Origin: Chloroflexota bacterium
Lineage (GTDB): Bacteria; Chloroflexota; Dehalococcoidia; CAUJGQ01
Direction of reading: 5' to 3'
NCBI GenBank assembly: GCA_963170165.1
Contig: CAUJGQ010000044.1
Span: 1 to 64,000 of the forward strand
DNA: 64,000 nt
The notes beneath the pieces are model-generated. The model did no database searches. It was given only the letters and a program-made list of their open reading frames with translations, and had not been told where the DNA came from. Shown one piece after another: positions 9,028-21,634 of the stretch. Position 1 is the first letter of the stretch. Every line of letters begins with the position of its first letter. The position numbers were made by a program, and so were the translations under genes.

Positions 9028-9590
9028 GGCGATAGTCTCAACGTCTGCAAAATCGCCTCGAGCTGCGGCGTCACATCGACGACCGGACCGGTGGTGGCTG
9101 TAATGGTGATGGTGCCGCCACGGTACGGCGCCTGAATCGTCACGGCCTCGGTGGGGACGGCGAATCCGGCCGGGTCCTGCCAGACACCATCCAGCCCGGC
9201 GAACCGGTAAGGCCGCCCACCCTGTACCGCCGCCCGATCAAACGGCACATCCGGCGCCACATCAACCGCAATCAAGGCGAAGCCACGGTCAGCAGGGGCG
9301 CTGGGCGGATAGAGCGCCAGCCCGGCGCCATCTGCCGTGCGCAGGGCCTGCCAGTCCGGCGGGTGACGCAACTCGATGCCTGCCTCGGGCGCAGTGGCCT
9401 CCCGCCAATTCGGCCCCGGTGTGTGCGCAGCAACCGGCCGGCCCCGCAGCGGTGGGATACGGTTGTCGCGGGCGCCAGATGGCGTTTGGCCGGTGCGTCC
9501 CCCGGCCGCTGCGCCGCCGGCGCCGGCGCAGCCCGCCAGCACCACCAGTGCCCCAGTGACGGCGACGAGCAGCTGTCTGGTAACGACCAT
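9024..9590 (-). CDS. Secreted lipoprotein, function unknown
   Basis: 188 residues. MVVTRQLLVAVTGALVVLAGC is a typical lipoprotein signal with the lipobox Cys at residue 21, followed by a Gly/Ala-rich spacer and a compact domain (about 60-188) resembling the small PsbP/Mog1-like fold of bacterial lipoproteins (ELRHPPDW near its start and a final VDVTPQLEAILQTLRLSP), although this is only a visual impression. The ORF track extends to 10556 because the antisense frame of the carboxyltransferase gene is open; that extension is rejected. The gene has no clear Shine-Dalgarno site and a promoter-like element ends just before the ATG. Confidence 0.7.
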   Translation of the reverse strand: MVVTRQLLVAVTGALVVLAGCAGAGGAAAGGRTGQTPSGARDNRIPPLRGRPVAAHTPGPNWREATAPEAGIELRHPPDWQALRTADGAGLALYPPSAPADRGFALIAVDVAPDVPFDRAAVQGGRPYRFAGLDGVWQDPAGFAVPTEAVTIQAPYRGGTITITATTGPVVDVTPQLEAILQTLRLSP

Positions 9591-9597
9591 TGCCGGT

Positions 9598-9626
9598 AGT
9601 CTGGACAGAGTGGCAGCAAGTGTCAA
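9598..9626 (-). promoter_or_regulatory. Putative promoter of the lipoprotein/C39 operon
   Basis: On the minus strand TTGACA is followed by a 17-base spacer and CAGACT, ending about seven bases before the ATG at 9590. The predicted transcript would begin at or near the start codon. The -35 is perfect but the -10 matches only three of six bases. Confidence 0.4.
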
Positions 9627-9636
9627 GCGTTCTGCC

Positions 9637-9665
9637 TTGTTCCTGGTGAGTGGCTGTGCTAGCGT
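9637..9665 (+). promoter_or_regulatory. Possible promoter of the transcarboxylase operon
   Basis: TTGTTC, 17-base spacer, TAGCGT on the plus strand, about 210 bases before the 12S-like gene. The rest of 9591-9878 shows no ORF with coding character; it is the divergent promoter region between the lipoprotein and transcarboxylase units. Confidence 0.25.
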
Positions 9666-9878
9666 CGAAGGCAGAGTGGGGGGAAGCGCCGGACGGAGGC
9701 GGCCCCAGACCGGCCCGGCCCCGAGCAGACTGGTGGCCGGGCCGGTGCGTGCGGGGCGCTGTCGCATCCGCCGCCTGACCTGCGCCCAACTCCTTAGTGC
9801 GCCGCGCGGCCCCGCTTCCGCCCCGGAGCACACGACGCAGTCACACCGCGCGCCCGCGCGGGGGAGAAGGACGGCTCC

Positions 9879-11426
<1,548 letters not shown>

Positions 11427-11471
11427 TGCGGCGGCCGCGCGGCCGGCCGGCGTCACCGGAGGGAGCGTCAT

Positions 11472-12971
11472 ATGCCTGTTGGGATCACGGACACGGCGAT
11501 GCGGGACGCGCATCAGTCGCTGCTGGCGACGCGCATGCGTACGGCTGACCTGTTGCCCATCGCCGAGCAAATGGACGAAATCGGCTACCACTCGCTTGAG
11601 GTGTGGGGCGGCGCCACCTTCGACACCGCCCTGCGGTACCTCAAGGAGGATCCGTGGGAGCGGCTGCGCGCACTCAAGAGCCGCATCAAGAAGACGCCAC
11701 TGCAGATGCTGTTGCGCGGCCAGAATGCGGTCGGCTACCGTCACTACGCCGATGACGTGGTTGAGAAATTCTGTGAGCTGTCCGTGCAGAACGGCATGGA
11801 CATCTTTCGCATCTTCGACGCCGTCAACGACACCCGGAACATGGAAACCGCATTCCAGGCGGTCAGACGGGCCGGCGGCCATGTGCAGGGCACCGTCTGC
11901 TACACCATCTCGCCGGTGTTCACCATCCAGACCGCTGTTGATATGGCGCGCGAGCTGGCGCAGATGGGGGCGGACTCGCTCTGCCTCAAGGACATGGCCG
12001 GCCTGCTCGATCCAATGACCGCCTACGACATCATCAGGGCGATCAAGGAGGCGGTCAGCCTGCCGCTCGCGCTGCACTCACACTGCACCAGTGGCATGGC
12101 GGACATGGTCTACATCAAGGCCATCGAGGCAGGCATCGATTCGGTGGACACTGCTATCAGTTCCATGTCCCACGGCACGTCGCAGCCGCCGACCGAATCG
12201 CTGGTGGCCACTCTCCGTGGCACGCGCTGGGATCCCAAGCTTGACCTTCAAAGACTGACAGACATTGCCGAGTACTTTGCCAAGGTTCGGCGCAAGTACG
12301 CCGCGTTCGAGTCAAACATCTTCGGCGTGGATGCGGCAGTGCTGATCCACCAGATGCCCGGTGGCATGATCTCGAACATGGTCAACCAGCTGCGCGAGCA
12401 GGGTGCGGAGAGCCGCCTGCCCGAGGTGCTAGACGAGATGCCGCGGGTACGCGAGGACCTCGGTTTTCCGCCGCTCGTCACCCCCACCAGCCAGATCGTC
12501 GGCGCACAGTCGGTCCTCAATGTGCTGATGGGTGAGCGCTACAAGGTGGTCTCCAACGAGGTGCGCCAGTACCTGGCCGGCTTCTACGGCCGCCCGCCGG
12601 TGCCGGTGAACAGCGAGGTGCAGCGCAAGGTGCTGGGTGACCGCGTGGCGATCACCGACCGTCCCGCTGACCATATCGCTCCTGAGTTGGAGAAAGCCCG
12701 CGCGGACGCCGGCGCCCACGCCCAGAGCGATGAGGATGTGGTGTCGTACGCCATGTTCCCGCAGGTGGCCAAGGACTTCTTCGAGTGGCGTGCCGCCGGC
12801 GGCGGCCCTGAGAAGGAGATCGTCGCGGCCATCGCCGCCGCGCTCACCGCTGAGCAGCGTCGCGCCCAGACCGCGGCCCAGGAGACGACCCCTGCGCCGC
12901 GTGGCGGTGGCGGCATCCAGTACCTGCCCACCTGGCGCGTCGCCGGCCGTCAGCGCCTGCAGCGCGGGTAG
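11472..12971 (+). CDS. Pyruvate/oxaloacetate carboxyltransferase (5S transcarboxylase type)
   Basis: 499 residues. The TIM barrel has the family opening ITDTAMRDAHQSLLATRMRT, with Asp12, Lys173 in LCLKDMAG (the carbamylated Lys of the family) and His202/His204 in LHSHC as metal-site residues. A conserved carboxyltransferase region continues to about 460 and the tail is Ala/Pro-rich without a biotinyl domain. It exchanges a carboxyl group between biotin and pyruvate/oxaloacetate. It could also be the alpha chain of oxaloacetate decarboxylase or PycB, but the neighbouring 12S-like and free biotin-carrier genes make a transcarboxylase the simplest reading. GGAGGGAG precedes the ATG, 45 bases after the 12S-like gene. 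Confidence 0.88.
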   Translation: MPVGITDTAMRDAHQSLLATRMRTADLLPIAEQMDEIGYHSLEVWGGATFDTALRYLKEDPWERLRALKSRIKKTPLQMLLRGQNAVGYRHYADDVVEKFCELSVQNGMDIFRIFDAVNDTRNMETAFQAVRRAGGHVQGTVCYTISPVFTIQTAVDMARELAQMGADSLCLKDMAGLLDPMTAYDIIRAIKEAVSLPLALHSHCTSGMADMVYIKAIEAGIDSVDTAISSMSHGTSQPPTESLVATLRGTRWDPKLDLQRLTDIAEYFAKVRRKYAAFESNIFGVDAAVLIHQMPGGMISNMVNQLREQGAESRLPEVLDEMPRVREDLGFPPLVTPTSQIVGAQSVLNVLMGERYKVVSNEVRQYLAGFYGRPPVPVNSEVQRKVLGDRVAITDRPADHIAPELEKARADAGAHAQSDEDVVSYAMFPQVAKDFFEWRAAGGGPEKEIVAAIAAALTAEQRRAQTAAQETTPAPRGGGGIQYLPTWRVAGRQRLQRG

Positions 12972-13028
12972 CGAGGGCAGCACGGCGAACGTCCCCTCTC
13001 GTTACGTAACACGAGTCACGCGAAACGG

Positions 13029-13559
13029 ATGGCAACGATGAAGCTGACCATCGGCGACAAGAGCTATGAGATCGAGATTACCGAAGATGGCGTGAGCGTC
13101 GACGGGCAGGAGTTCCGCACGAACGTGGATGGCGTTGGGCCAACGCGGATCGTGCATGTGAACGGGCGGGCCATCCGCCTGGACTTCGGCGCAGCAGCTG
13201 AGGCCGGCACGCCGATCATTGCAGAGGGGCAGACACTGGTCGCGCGGATTGAATCGGGGGCCGGCCGGCCCGCGACCCGTCCAACCGCTGCCCGCCCGGC
13301 CGGCAGTCCGCGTGGGGCAGCGTCCGGCGGTGGCGGCGCCATCAAGGGCGCCGTTGCGGCCCAGATGACCGGCCGCGTGGTGCGTGTCGCGATCGCCGTG
13401 GGCGATACTATCGCCTCAGGCGACCTCCTCCTGGTGCTGGAGGCGATGAAGATGGAGAACGAGATCCGCTCTCCCCGCGCCGGCACCGTTGCCGATGTCC
13501 GCGTAGCCGCGGGCGACCGCGTCAGCCAGGGCGACCCGCTGGTAGTGCTCAGCGACTAA
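13029..13559 (+). CDS. Biotin carboxyl carrier protein (1.3S transcarboxylase type)
   Basis: 176 residues. An N-terminal beta-rich segment (about 4-75) is joined by a Pro/Ala/Gly linker (78-104) to a biotinyl domain (about 105-176). The acceptor is Lys141 in EAMKMENEI, matching the biotinylation consensus. In transcarboxylase the carrier shuttles CO2 between the 12S and 5S subunits; the same fold serves acyl-CoA carboxylases and decarboxylases. A second ATG three codons in (MKLTIGDK) is an alternative start and neither has a strong ribosome site. It is the last gene of the operon, followed at once by a long hairpin. Confidence 0.88.
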   Translation: MATMKLTIGDKSYEIEITEDGVSVDGQEFRTNVDGVGPTRIVHVNGRAIRLDFGAAAEAGTPIIAEGQTLVARIESGAGRPATRPTAARPAGSPRGAASGGGGAIKGAVAAQMTGRVVRVAIAVGDTIASGDLLLVLEAMKMENEIRSPRAGTVADVRVAAGDRVSQGDPLVVLSD

Positions 13560-13571
13560 CGTCGTATCCGT

Positions 13572-13617
13572 GCACAACGAGACGGCGGGCCGGCTGGTAT
13601 CCGCCGTCTCGTTGTGC
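13572..13617 (+). terminator. Strong hairpin after the biotin carrier gene
   Basis: A 17-base perfect inverted repeat (GCACAACGAGACGGCGG and its complement) with a 12-base loop begins 13 bases after the stop codon. There is no following T-run, so it may act as a weak or Rho-assisted terminator or as an RNA-stabilising end. Confidence 0.75.
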
Positions 13618-13624
13618 GCCGCGA

Positions 13625-13652
13625 TTGGCCGTAACAGCGGTAGGTGTAGCAT
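13625..13652 (+). promoter_or_regulatory. Putative mdh promoter
   Basis: TTGGCC, 16-base spacer, TAGCAT, just after the preceding terminator hairpin and about 100 bases before the malate dehydrogenase start. A separate promoter here fits a separate mdh transcript. Confidence 0.4.
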
Positions 13653-13757
13653 ACACATGCAACGTGAACGATTACCCGAGCGCCGTTGACCGGCGGTGAG
13701 CCATCACCGCGTGCGAGGTTGAGCACCGGCCACCGGCCCGACCTGGGAGGAACACGG

Positions 13758-14690
13758 ATGGGAGCGCGAAAGAAAGTCACGGTATGGGGCGCCGGCATGA
13801 CGGGCGCCACGATGGCGCAGCGCCTGGTCGAGAAGAACATCTGCGACGTGACGATGATCGACATCATCGCCGATATGCCGCAGGGCAAGGCGCTGGATAT
13901 CATGGAGTCAGCGCCGGTGCTCGGCTTTGAGACGGTACTCACCGGTACGAACGACCCCCAGGACACCGCTGACAGCGATGTCGTCATTATCACATCGGGT
14001 GTGCCTCGCAAGCCCGGTATGACCCGCGAGGACCTGCTCAACACCAACGCCGGTATCGTGCGCTCCGTGGTGGCCGATGCAGTGAAGTACTCGCCAAACG
14101 CCGTGCTGGTGATCTTCGCCAACCCGATGGACGTCATGTGCCATATCGCCCTGCAAGCGTCCGGCTTCCCGCGTGAGCGGGTAGTGGGCCAGGGCGGGAT
14201 GCTTGACACCGCCCGCTATCGCACCTTCATCGCCATGGAGACCGGCGCGTCGGTCAAGGACGTCAACGCCTGGGTGTTGGGCGGCCACACCGAGGCGACG
14301 ATGGTGCCACTGATCAGCAACGCCGCCGTTGGCGGCATCCCCCTCGTGCAGCTCGTCGGCCAGGAAAAGGCCGAGGCACTGGCACAGCGGGCGCGCAACG
14401 GCGGCGCCGAGATCGTGGCCCTGCTCAAGACCGGCAGCGCCTACTATGCTCCCTCCGCCGCTACCGTGGCGATGGCCGAAGCAGTCATCCTCGATCAGAA
14501 GCGCGTGATTCCGGCTGCCGCTTTTCTCACCGGCGAGTACGGCATCAATGACGCATACGTTGGCTCGATGATCAAGCTCGGAGCCGGTGGCATCGAACAG
14601 ATCATCGAGACCCCGCTGTCGGACGCGGAGCAGGCCGGCATGACCCGTGCGGCGGCCGCCGTGAAGGAGCTGGTGGGGCTGATCCAGTAA
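13758..14690 (+). CDS. mdh: Malate dehydrogenase (LDH-like type)
   Basis: 310 residues. I start at ATG 13758, seven bases after GGGAGG, instead of the longer ORF. The NAD loop is GAGMTG (11-16) and Asp35 closes the second strand. Substrate residues are Arg84 and Arg90 (PRKPGMTR, the malate-type Arg), Asp150 and Arg153 (MLDTARYR) and His177 (GGH). It oxidises malate to oxaloacetate in the TCA cycle, or reduces oxaloacetate. After the catalytic His the sequence is GGHTEATMV rather than the usual GGHGDxMV, one residue longer. The adjacent transcarboxylase genes make or use oxaloacetate. Confidence 0.9.
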   Translation: MGARKKVTVWGAGMTGATMAQRLVEKNICDVTMIDIIADMPQGKALDIMESAPVLGFETVLTGTNDPQDTADSDVVIITSGVPRKPGMTREDLLNTNAGIVRSVVADAVKYSPNAVLVIFANPMDVMCHIALQASGFPRERVVGQGGMLDTARYRTFIAMETGASVKDVNAWVLGGHTEATMVPLISNAAVGGIPLVQLVGQEKAEALAQRARNGGAEIVALLKTGSAYYAPSAATVAMAEAVILDQKRVIPAAAFLTGEYGINDAYVGSMIKLGAGGIEQIIETPLSDAEQAGMTRAAAAVKELVGLIQ

Positions 14691-14721
14691 CCGCCCGAGC
14701 CGGGGCCCCGGATAGCCAGCA

Positions 14722-14752
14722 CGAAGCCCTGACCTCACCGGCCAGGGCTTCG
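14722..14752. terminator. Bidirectional hairpin between mdh and icd
   Basis: A 10-base perfect stem (CGAAGCCCTG) with an 11-base loop lies between the convergent mdh and isocitrate dehydrogenase genes. There is no T-run on either side. Confidence 0.6.
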
Positions 14753-14791
14753 CTGATCCCGACTGCGATGGCAGCCTCACCGCCGGCGCGG

Positions 14792-17020
14792 CTACCGCCC
14801 GAGCAGCGCCAGTGCCTCGTTGAAGGTCCGTGACGGGCGCATGACTGCCTCGGCCTTTGCGGGGTCGGGGCGGTAGTAGCCGCCGAGATCTACCGGGCGA
14901 CGCTGCACGGCGAGCAGTTCATCCGCAATCGTCTGCTCATTGGCCTGCAGTGTCTGGGCAAACGGCGAGAATGCGGCGGCCAGCACCGTATCCTCTGGCT
15001 GGGCCGCCAGCTCTTCCGCCCAGAACAGGGCCAGGTAAAAGTGGCTGCCGCGGTTGTCGATCTGGCCGACACGGCGGGCGGGGGACTTGTTCTCGTTCAG
15101 CAGCTTTGCCGTTGCCCGATCCAGCGTATCCGCGAGGATCTGGGCGCGGGCATTGCCGGTGGTGCGGGCGAGATGTTCAAAGCTAGCGGCCAGTGCCAGG
15201 AACTCTCCCAGGCTATCCCAGCGCAGGTAGTTCTCCTTCACCAGCTGCTCGACATGCTTGGGCGCGGAGCCACCTGCTCCCGTCTCAAACAGCCCGCCAC
15301 CGGCGATCAGCGGCACGACGGAAAGCATCTTGGCGCTGGTGCCGAGTTCCATGATCGGGAAGAGGTCGGTGAGGTAGTCGCGCAGCACGTTGCCCGTCAC
15401 CGAGATCGTATCCTCGCCCCGGCGGATACGCTCCAATGAGAAGGCAATGGCCTTGGTGGGAGCCATGAAGGCGATCTGCAAACCGCTGGTGTCGTGCTCT
15501 GGCAGATAGGCACGGGCCTTTGCGATCAGGTTCGCGTCGTGCGCCCGCGTCTCGTCGAGCCAGAACACCGCCGGGGCGCCAGTGACACGGGCGCGGGTAA
15601 CGGCCAGCTTCACCCAATCGCGGATCGGCACATCCTTGGTTTGGCACATGCGCCAGATGTCGCCCGCTCCGACCCGATGCTGCATCAGCGTGTTGCCGGA
15701 CCCGTCAACGACGCGGACCACACCGGCAGCCGGGATCTCAAAAGTCTTGTCATGGCTGCCGTACTCCTCGGCCGCCTGCGCCATCAGTCCGACGTTGGGG
15801 ACGGAGCCCATCGTCGTGGGATCGTAGGCGCCGTTGGCGCGGCAGTCGTCCAGGACCACCTGGTAGATGCCGGCGTAGCTGCTGTCCGGAATGACCGCCA
15901 GTGTGTCGGCCTCCTTGCCGTCCGGCCCCCACATGTGCCCGGAGGTGCGGATCATCGCCGGCATCGAAGCGTCGATGATCACGTCGCTCGGGACGTGGAG
16001 ATTGGTGATGCCGTTATCGGAATCGACCATCGCCAGTCGCGGGCCAATCGCCAGGTCCTGTCTGATGGCCGCTTCGACGCCCTTGCGCTCGTCATCAGGG
16101 AGTGACTGCGCTGCCTGAATCAGCGCGCCGAGGCCGTCATCAGGATCGCCGCCGGCCGCTGCCAGCTTCTCCCCGAAGCGGGCAAACAACGTCGGGAAGA
16201 AGGCGCGCACACCATGGCCAAAGATGATGGGGTCCGACACCTTCATCATCGTTGCCTTCAGGTGCAGCGAGAACAGCACATCCTCGTCTTTGGCCCGCGC
16301 GATCTGCGCCTCCAGGAACGGGCGCAGCGCCGCAACGCTCATGAAGCTGGCGTCAACTACCTCACCAACCTGCACCGGTACCGGCTCGCGCAGCACGGTG
16401 GTGGCGCCGCCGTCAGCGGCCAGTTCAATCCGCAGCGTGCCAGCCTGCTCGATGACCACCGATTGCTCGGAAGAGCGGAAATCACCGGTGGACATATGCG
16501 CCACATTGGTCTGAGAGTCCCCAGACCAGGCACCCATCGGGTGAGGATGGCTGCGCGCGTACTGTTTGACGGAAGCGGGCGCGCGCCGGTCGGAGTTGCC
16601 CTCGCGAATCACGGGGTTGACGGCGCTGCCCTTGACCTTATCGTAGCGGGCGCGGATCAGCTTTTCTTCCGGAGTCTTGGGGGAGTCAGGATAGTCCGGC
16701 AATGCATAGCCCTGCCCCTGTAGCTCAGCGATTGCCTCCTTGAGCTGGGGCATCGAGGCACTGATGTTGGGAAGCTTGATGATGTTAGCTTCCGGCCGCA
16801 GCGTCAGCGCGCCCAATTCGGCGAGTGCGTCACCGATGCGCTGCTCAGGGGTGAGGTACTCAGGGAAGGCGGCGATGATCCGCCCCGCCAGCGAGATATC
16901 ACGCGTCTCTAACGCGACGCCCGCGGTGGCAGCAAACGCCGAGATGATCGGCAGAAACGAGTACGTCGCAAGGAGAGGAGCTTCGTCAGTGTGGGTGTAG
17001 ATGATCTTCGAGTCTGTCAT
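14792..17020 (-). CDS. icd: Isocitrate dehydrogenase, monomeric NADP-dependent type
   Basis: 742 residues from the ATG at 17020 (GGAG upstream), the length expected for the monomeric IDH family and about twice that of dimeric IDH. Family stretches are clear: [16 protein letters not shown] near the start, EGNSDRRAP, the central DGLGALI region and [17 protein letters not shown] near the end. The enzyme converts isocitrate to 2-oxoglutarate and CO2, forming NADPH. The ORF's extra 21 upstream residues have no family counterpart. It is convergent with mdh and is followed upstream by the Uma2 gene on the same strand after a 143-base gap. Confidence 0.95.
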   Translation of the reverse strand: MTDSKIIYTHTDEAPLLATYSFLPIISAFAATAGVALETRDISLAGRIIAAFPEYLTPEQRIGDALAELGALTLRPEANIIKLPNISASMPQLKEAIAELQGQGYALPDYPDSPKTPEEKLIRARYDKVKGSAVNPVIREGNSDRRAPASVKQYARSHPHPMGAWSGDSQTNVAHMSTGDFRSSEQSVVIEQAGTLRIELAADGGATTVLREPVPVQVGEVVDASFMSVAALRPFLEAQIARAKDEDVLFSLHLKATMMKVSDPIIFGHGVRAFFPTLFARFGEKLAAAGGDPDDGLGALIQAAQSLPDDERKGVEAAIRQDLAIGPRLAMVDSDNGITNLHVPSDVIIDASMPAMIRTSGHMWGPDGKEADTLAVIPDSSYAGIYQVVLDDCRANGAYDPTTMGSVPNVGLMAQAAEEYGSHDKTFEIPAAGVVRVVDGSGNTLMQHRVGAGDIWRMCQTKDVPIRDWVKLAVTRARVTGAPAVFWLDETRAHDANLIAKARAYLPEHDTSGLQIAFMAPTKAIAFSLERIRRGEDTISVTGNVLRDYLTDLFPIMELGTSAKMLSVVPLIAGGGLFETGAGGSAPKHVEQLVKENYLRWDSLGEFLALAASFEHLARTTGNARAQILADTLDRATAKLLNENKSPARRVGQIDNRGSHFYLALFWAEELAAQPEDTVLAAAFSPFAQTLQANEQTIADELLAVQRRPVDLGGYYRPDPAKAEAVMRPSRTFNEALALLGR

Positions 17021-17163
17021 CACGCTCCGTTCCGGTCCGGGTGTGCTACCCGCAGGGTAGTCCGCGTCTCCGGCAGAGTCCATGATCGTGACCTCGCCCC
17101 TGAGGCCGGTGGTCTGAGCGCGACGCCGCCGGCCGGTGTGCCATGGCGGAGCGCGGGCGGCCG

Positions 17164-17787
17164 CTAGCCAAGCACCGCCAGCACCCCGGCGTCATCACCC
17201 GCTAGCATCTTCGTCACTGCCAGCCGCAGCCCTGGGAACGCAGCGCTGGCGATGATCCCGGCAGCATCCGGCTCTGTGATGTGATATTGCTCGCCCTCCA
17301 GCCGCATCCAGTCGATGGCCTGGTCCAGCACACGCCACACGATATACTCGCGAACGCCGGAGCGGCGGTATGCCTCCAGCTTGTCGTGCAGGTCATACGA
17401 GGCGCTGCTGGCGGCAACCTCAACCACCAGGTCGGGCGTGCCTTCGAGATAGCCGTCGGGCGTGATGCGAATCCGGGCGCCAGGCGCACCCAGCCGGTAC
17501 AGGCAGGCGTCGGGCTGCACCTCCGAGCCATCGGGCAGAAACACCGTAGCGTTGTCTGCCATCCGTACGCCGGGCGTGCGCGACTTGTAGGTACCTAACC
17601 ACAGCATGATAGAGCCGTGTGGTTCAGCGTGTTCCTCGGCCCGTGTCGGTGACGGCACGTACACCACTCCCCTGACGAGCTCGGCCCTGCCAATGTCGAG
17701 CCGCGCGCTGTAGCGGCGGTGGAACTCCTCCCGCGTCAGCCGGTCACCGGACTCCAGACTCTCGCGCGGTCTTGCCGTCGTCGCCAT
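17164..17787 (-). CDS. Uma2 family putative PD-(D/E)XK nuclease (DUF820)
   Basis: 207 residues. The Uma2/DUF820 pattern is seen in order: [11 protein letters not shown], the [14 protein letters not shown] segment, [18 protein letters not shown] and [18 protein letters not shown]. Asp in VQPD, Glu in VVEV and Lys in HDKLE occupy the PD-(D/E)XK positions. Such proteins are abundant in Cyanobacteria and Chloroflexota, often as multicopy genes, and their role is unsettled (nuclease fold, no proven biology). No mobile-element sign surrounds it here. It stands alone between icd and sdhB. Confidence 0.85.
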   Translation of the reverse strand: MATTARPRESLESGDRLTREEFHRRYSARLDIGRAELVRGVVYVPSPTRAEEHAEPHGSIMLWLGTYKSRTPGVRMADNATVFLPDGSEVQPDACLYRLGAPGARIRITPDGYLEGTPDLVVEVAASSASYDLHDKLEAYRRSGVREYIVWRVLDQAIDWMRLEGEQYHITEPDAAGIIASAAFPGLRLAVTKMLAGDDAGVLAVLG

Positions 17788-17930
17788 CGCAGCGCCCTCC
17801 GTCCATCTCCGCCACCATCATACGCGGGCTGGTGAAGCGCATGGACCGTCCGGCCGCCCGACAACGCGCAGGCAAGACGGACAACGTGGGGACGAGCAAT
17901 CGCCCCGTGTTGCCCGTCGTGCCATTGGCG

Positions 17931-18695
17931 CTACCCGCGCTGCGCGATCAGCCTGCGGTTCTTGAGCTGCGCTTTGACGAAGTCGCGGTTCATGTAGGCG
18001 ATGTAGTCGATGGAGATTTCCTTGGGACAGGCGGCCTGGCACTCGCCGTAGTTGGTGCAGGAGCCAAAGTGGTCCTCCATCGTCTCCACCATCCGTACCA
18101 CGCGCGACCAGCGCTCGGGCTGACCCTGGGGTAGCAGATTGAGGTGGGCGATCTTGGCGGCGGTGAAGAGGTTGGCGGCGCCGTTGGGGCAGGCCGCCAC
18201 GCAGGCGCCGCAGCCGATGCACGCCGCTGCGTCAAAGGCAGCATCTGAGACCTCTTTAGGAACCGGGATCAGGTTGGCCTCAGGGGCACTGCCGGTGGGG
18301 GCGGTAATGTACCCTCCCGCCTCGATGATGCGGTCGAGCGCAGACCGGTCGACGGAAAGGTCCTTGTTCACTGGGAACGAGCGAGAGCGCCAGGGCTCGA
18401 CGGTGATGTGTGCGCCATCCGAGAACTTGCGCATGTGCAACTGGCAGGTGGCGGTGCCACGCTGGGGGCCGTGCGCCTCGCCGTTGATCATCACGCCGCA
18501 CATACCGCAGATGCCCTCGCGGCAGTCCGAGTCAAACGCCACCGGCTCCTGACCGCCCGAGATCAGCTGCTCATTGAGCACGTCCAGCATCTCGAGAAAG
18601 GACATCTCGTGCGAAACGTTGTCGAGGTCATACTCGGCAAATGCGCCCTCGGTGCGGGCGTTCTTCTGCCGCCAGATCTTGAGATGAACGCGCAT
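17931..18695 (-). CDS. sdhB: Succinate dehydrogenase/fumarate reductase iron-sulfur subunit
   Basis: 254 residues with three clusters: the [2Fe-2S] motif CREGICGMC plus a further Cys (TATC), a [4Fe-4S] motif [14 protein letters not shown] and a [3Fe-4S]/[4Fe-4S] region [12 protein letters not shown]. It passes electrons from the flavoprotein to the membrane heme subunit. The variant sequence, with a long N-terminal ferredoxin domain and a modest C-terminal helical domain, is the type that accompanies single-subunit b558 membrane anchors. It is the last gene of sdhCAB, 35 bases after sdhA. Confidence 0.93.
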   Translation of the reverse strand: MRVHLKIWRQKNARTEGAFAEYDLDNVSHEMSFLEMLDVLNEQLISGGQEPVAFDSDCREGICGMCGVMINGEAHGPQRGTATCQLHMRKFSDGAHITVEPWRSRSFPVNKDLSVDRSALDRIIEAGGYITAPTGSAPEANLIPVPKEVSDAAFDAAACIGCGACVAACPNGAANLFTAAKIAHLNLLPQGQPERWSRVVRMVETMEDHFGSCTNYGECQAACPKEISIDYIAYMNRDFVKAQLKNRRLIAQRG

Positions 18696-18730
18696 TGCGG
18701 GTTGCTCCGTCCTGTGGCCTGGGATCCGCC

Positions 18731-20710
<1,980 letters not shown>

Positions 20711-20722
20711 CGATTCCCCCTG

Positions 20723-21445
20723 TCAGCTCACCACGCCTGCCAGCACCGCGATCGGCATGGACACATTGCCGATGACGATCAGCGCCGCGAACGCGGTGGC
20801 GAACCAGCGGCGGGCCGCGTTGATGCGGGGGTTGTTCCAGCCGAGGCTCTGAAACATGCTCCAGGCGCCGTGGTAGATGTGAATACCCAGCAAGATGTTG
20901 GCGATGATGTACACCACCGCCACCGGCGCGCGGGAGAAGCTCTCTACGACATTGTGGTAGGGCTCACCGTGGACGAAGTTGGGGTTCGCGTTGCCCCACG
21001 TCAGGTCCATCAGATGGAACAGCAGATAGAGCAGCACGATCACGCCGGTCATGCGCATCGTGCGCGCGGCATAGTTGGCGGCAACGTAGTGGCGGCCACC
21101 CTTGTAACCAACCGGCCGCGCCTTGCGGTTCATCGCCGTCAGGGTAGCTGCGGCGTGGATGTGCAAGACGAAGGCGAGGATCAGCAAGCTGCGCACCGCC
21201 CACAGAATCGACGTGTGCGGCACAAGATCGCCGCCGATCTCACGCAGCGCCACACCGTATTTGTTCAGGTCGGTCTCGCCCAGGTACATCTTGAGGTTGC
21301 CGACCATGTGCACCAGCACAAAGCCGAGCAGGATGATGCCGGTGACGGCCATCACCCATTTCTTCCCTACCGCTGTTTGGTAAAAGGCAATCGGCCACGG
21401 CAGATTGCGCCGCGTCCGAACCGGCGTAGACGTCGCAGATGTCAT
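20723..21445 (-). CDS. sdhC: Succinate dehydrogenase cytochrome b558 subunit
   Basis: 240 residues with five hydrophobic helices, the layout of the single-polypeptide b558 anchors that bind two hemes. Candidate heme His residues lie in LVHMVGN, LHIHAAAT, FHLMDLTW and HIYHGAWSM. It carries electrons between menaquinone and the Fe-S subunit; with low-potential menaquinone such enzymes may need the proton gradient. It is first in the sdhCAB operon, with a candidate promoter about 90 bases upstream. Confidence 0.9.
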   Translation of the reverse strand: MTSATSTPVRTRRNLPWPIAFYQTAVGKKWVMAVTGIILLGFVLVHMVGNLKMYLGETDLNKYGVALREIGGDLVPHTSILWAVRSLLILAFVLHIHAAATLTAMNRKARPVGYKGGRHYVAANYAARTMRMTGVIVLLYLLFHLMDLTWGNANPNFVHGEPYHNVVESFSRAPVAVVYIIANILLGIHIYHGAWSMFQSLGWNNPRINAARRWFATAFAALIVIGNVSMPIAVLAGVVS

Positions 21446-21535
21446 CGCCTCGGTCGCCTCCTTGGGATACGTGCGCCGGCGCGTGGCGTGCGCGGCGTGT
21501 GCAACCGGCGGGAGGGGCGTCCCGCTCCGCGTTCG

Positions 21536-21564
21536 AGGTTAACACCGCACCCAAGTAGCGGCAA
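21536..21564 (-). promoter_or_regulatory. Putative sdhCAB promoter
   Basis: On the minus strand TTGCCG, 17-base spacer, TAACCT. The implied leader of about 85 bases contains a short GCGGGA...TCCCGC inverted repeat. Confidence 0.4.
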
Positions 21565-21634
21565 TTCGCCGGATGCGCTACGTTGCTGGGCTCAATGGAG
21601 GGCAACGGACGCCACGACCATCACCGTAGCCGCA

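Noticed and set aside
17164-17787. Uma2 protein as evidence of a mobile element
   Set aside because: There are no inverted repeats, direct duplications or transposase genes around it.
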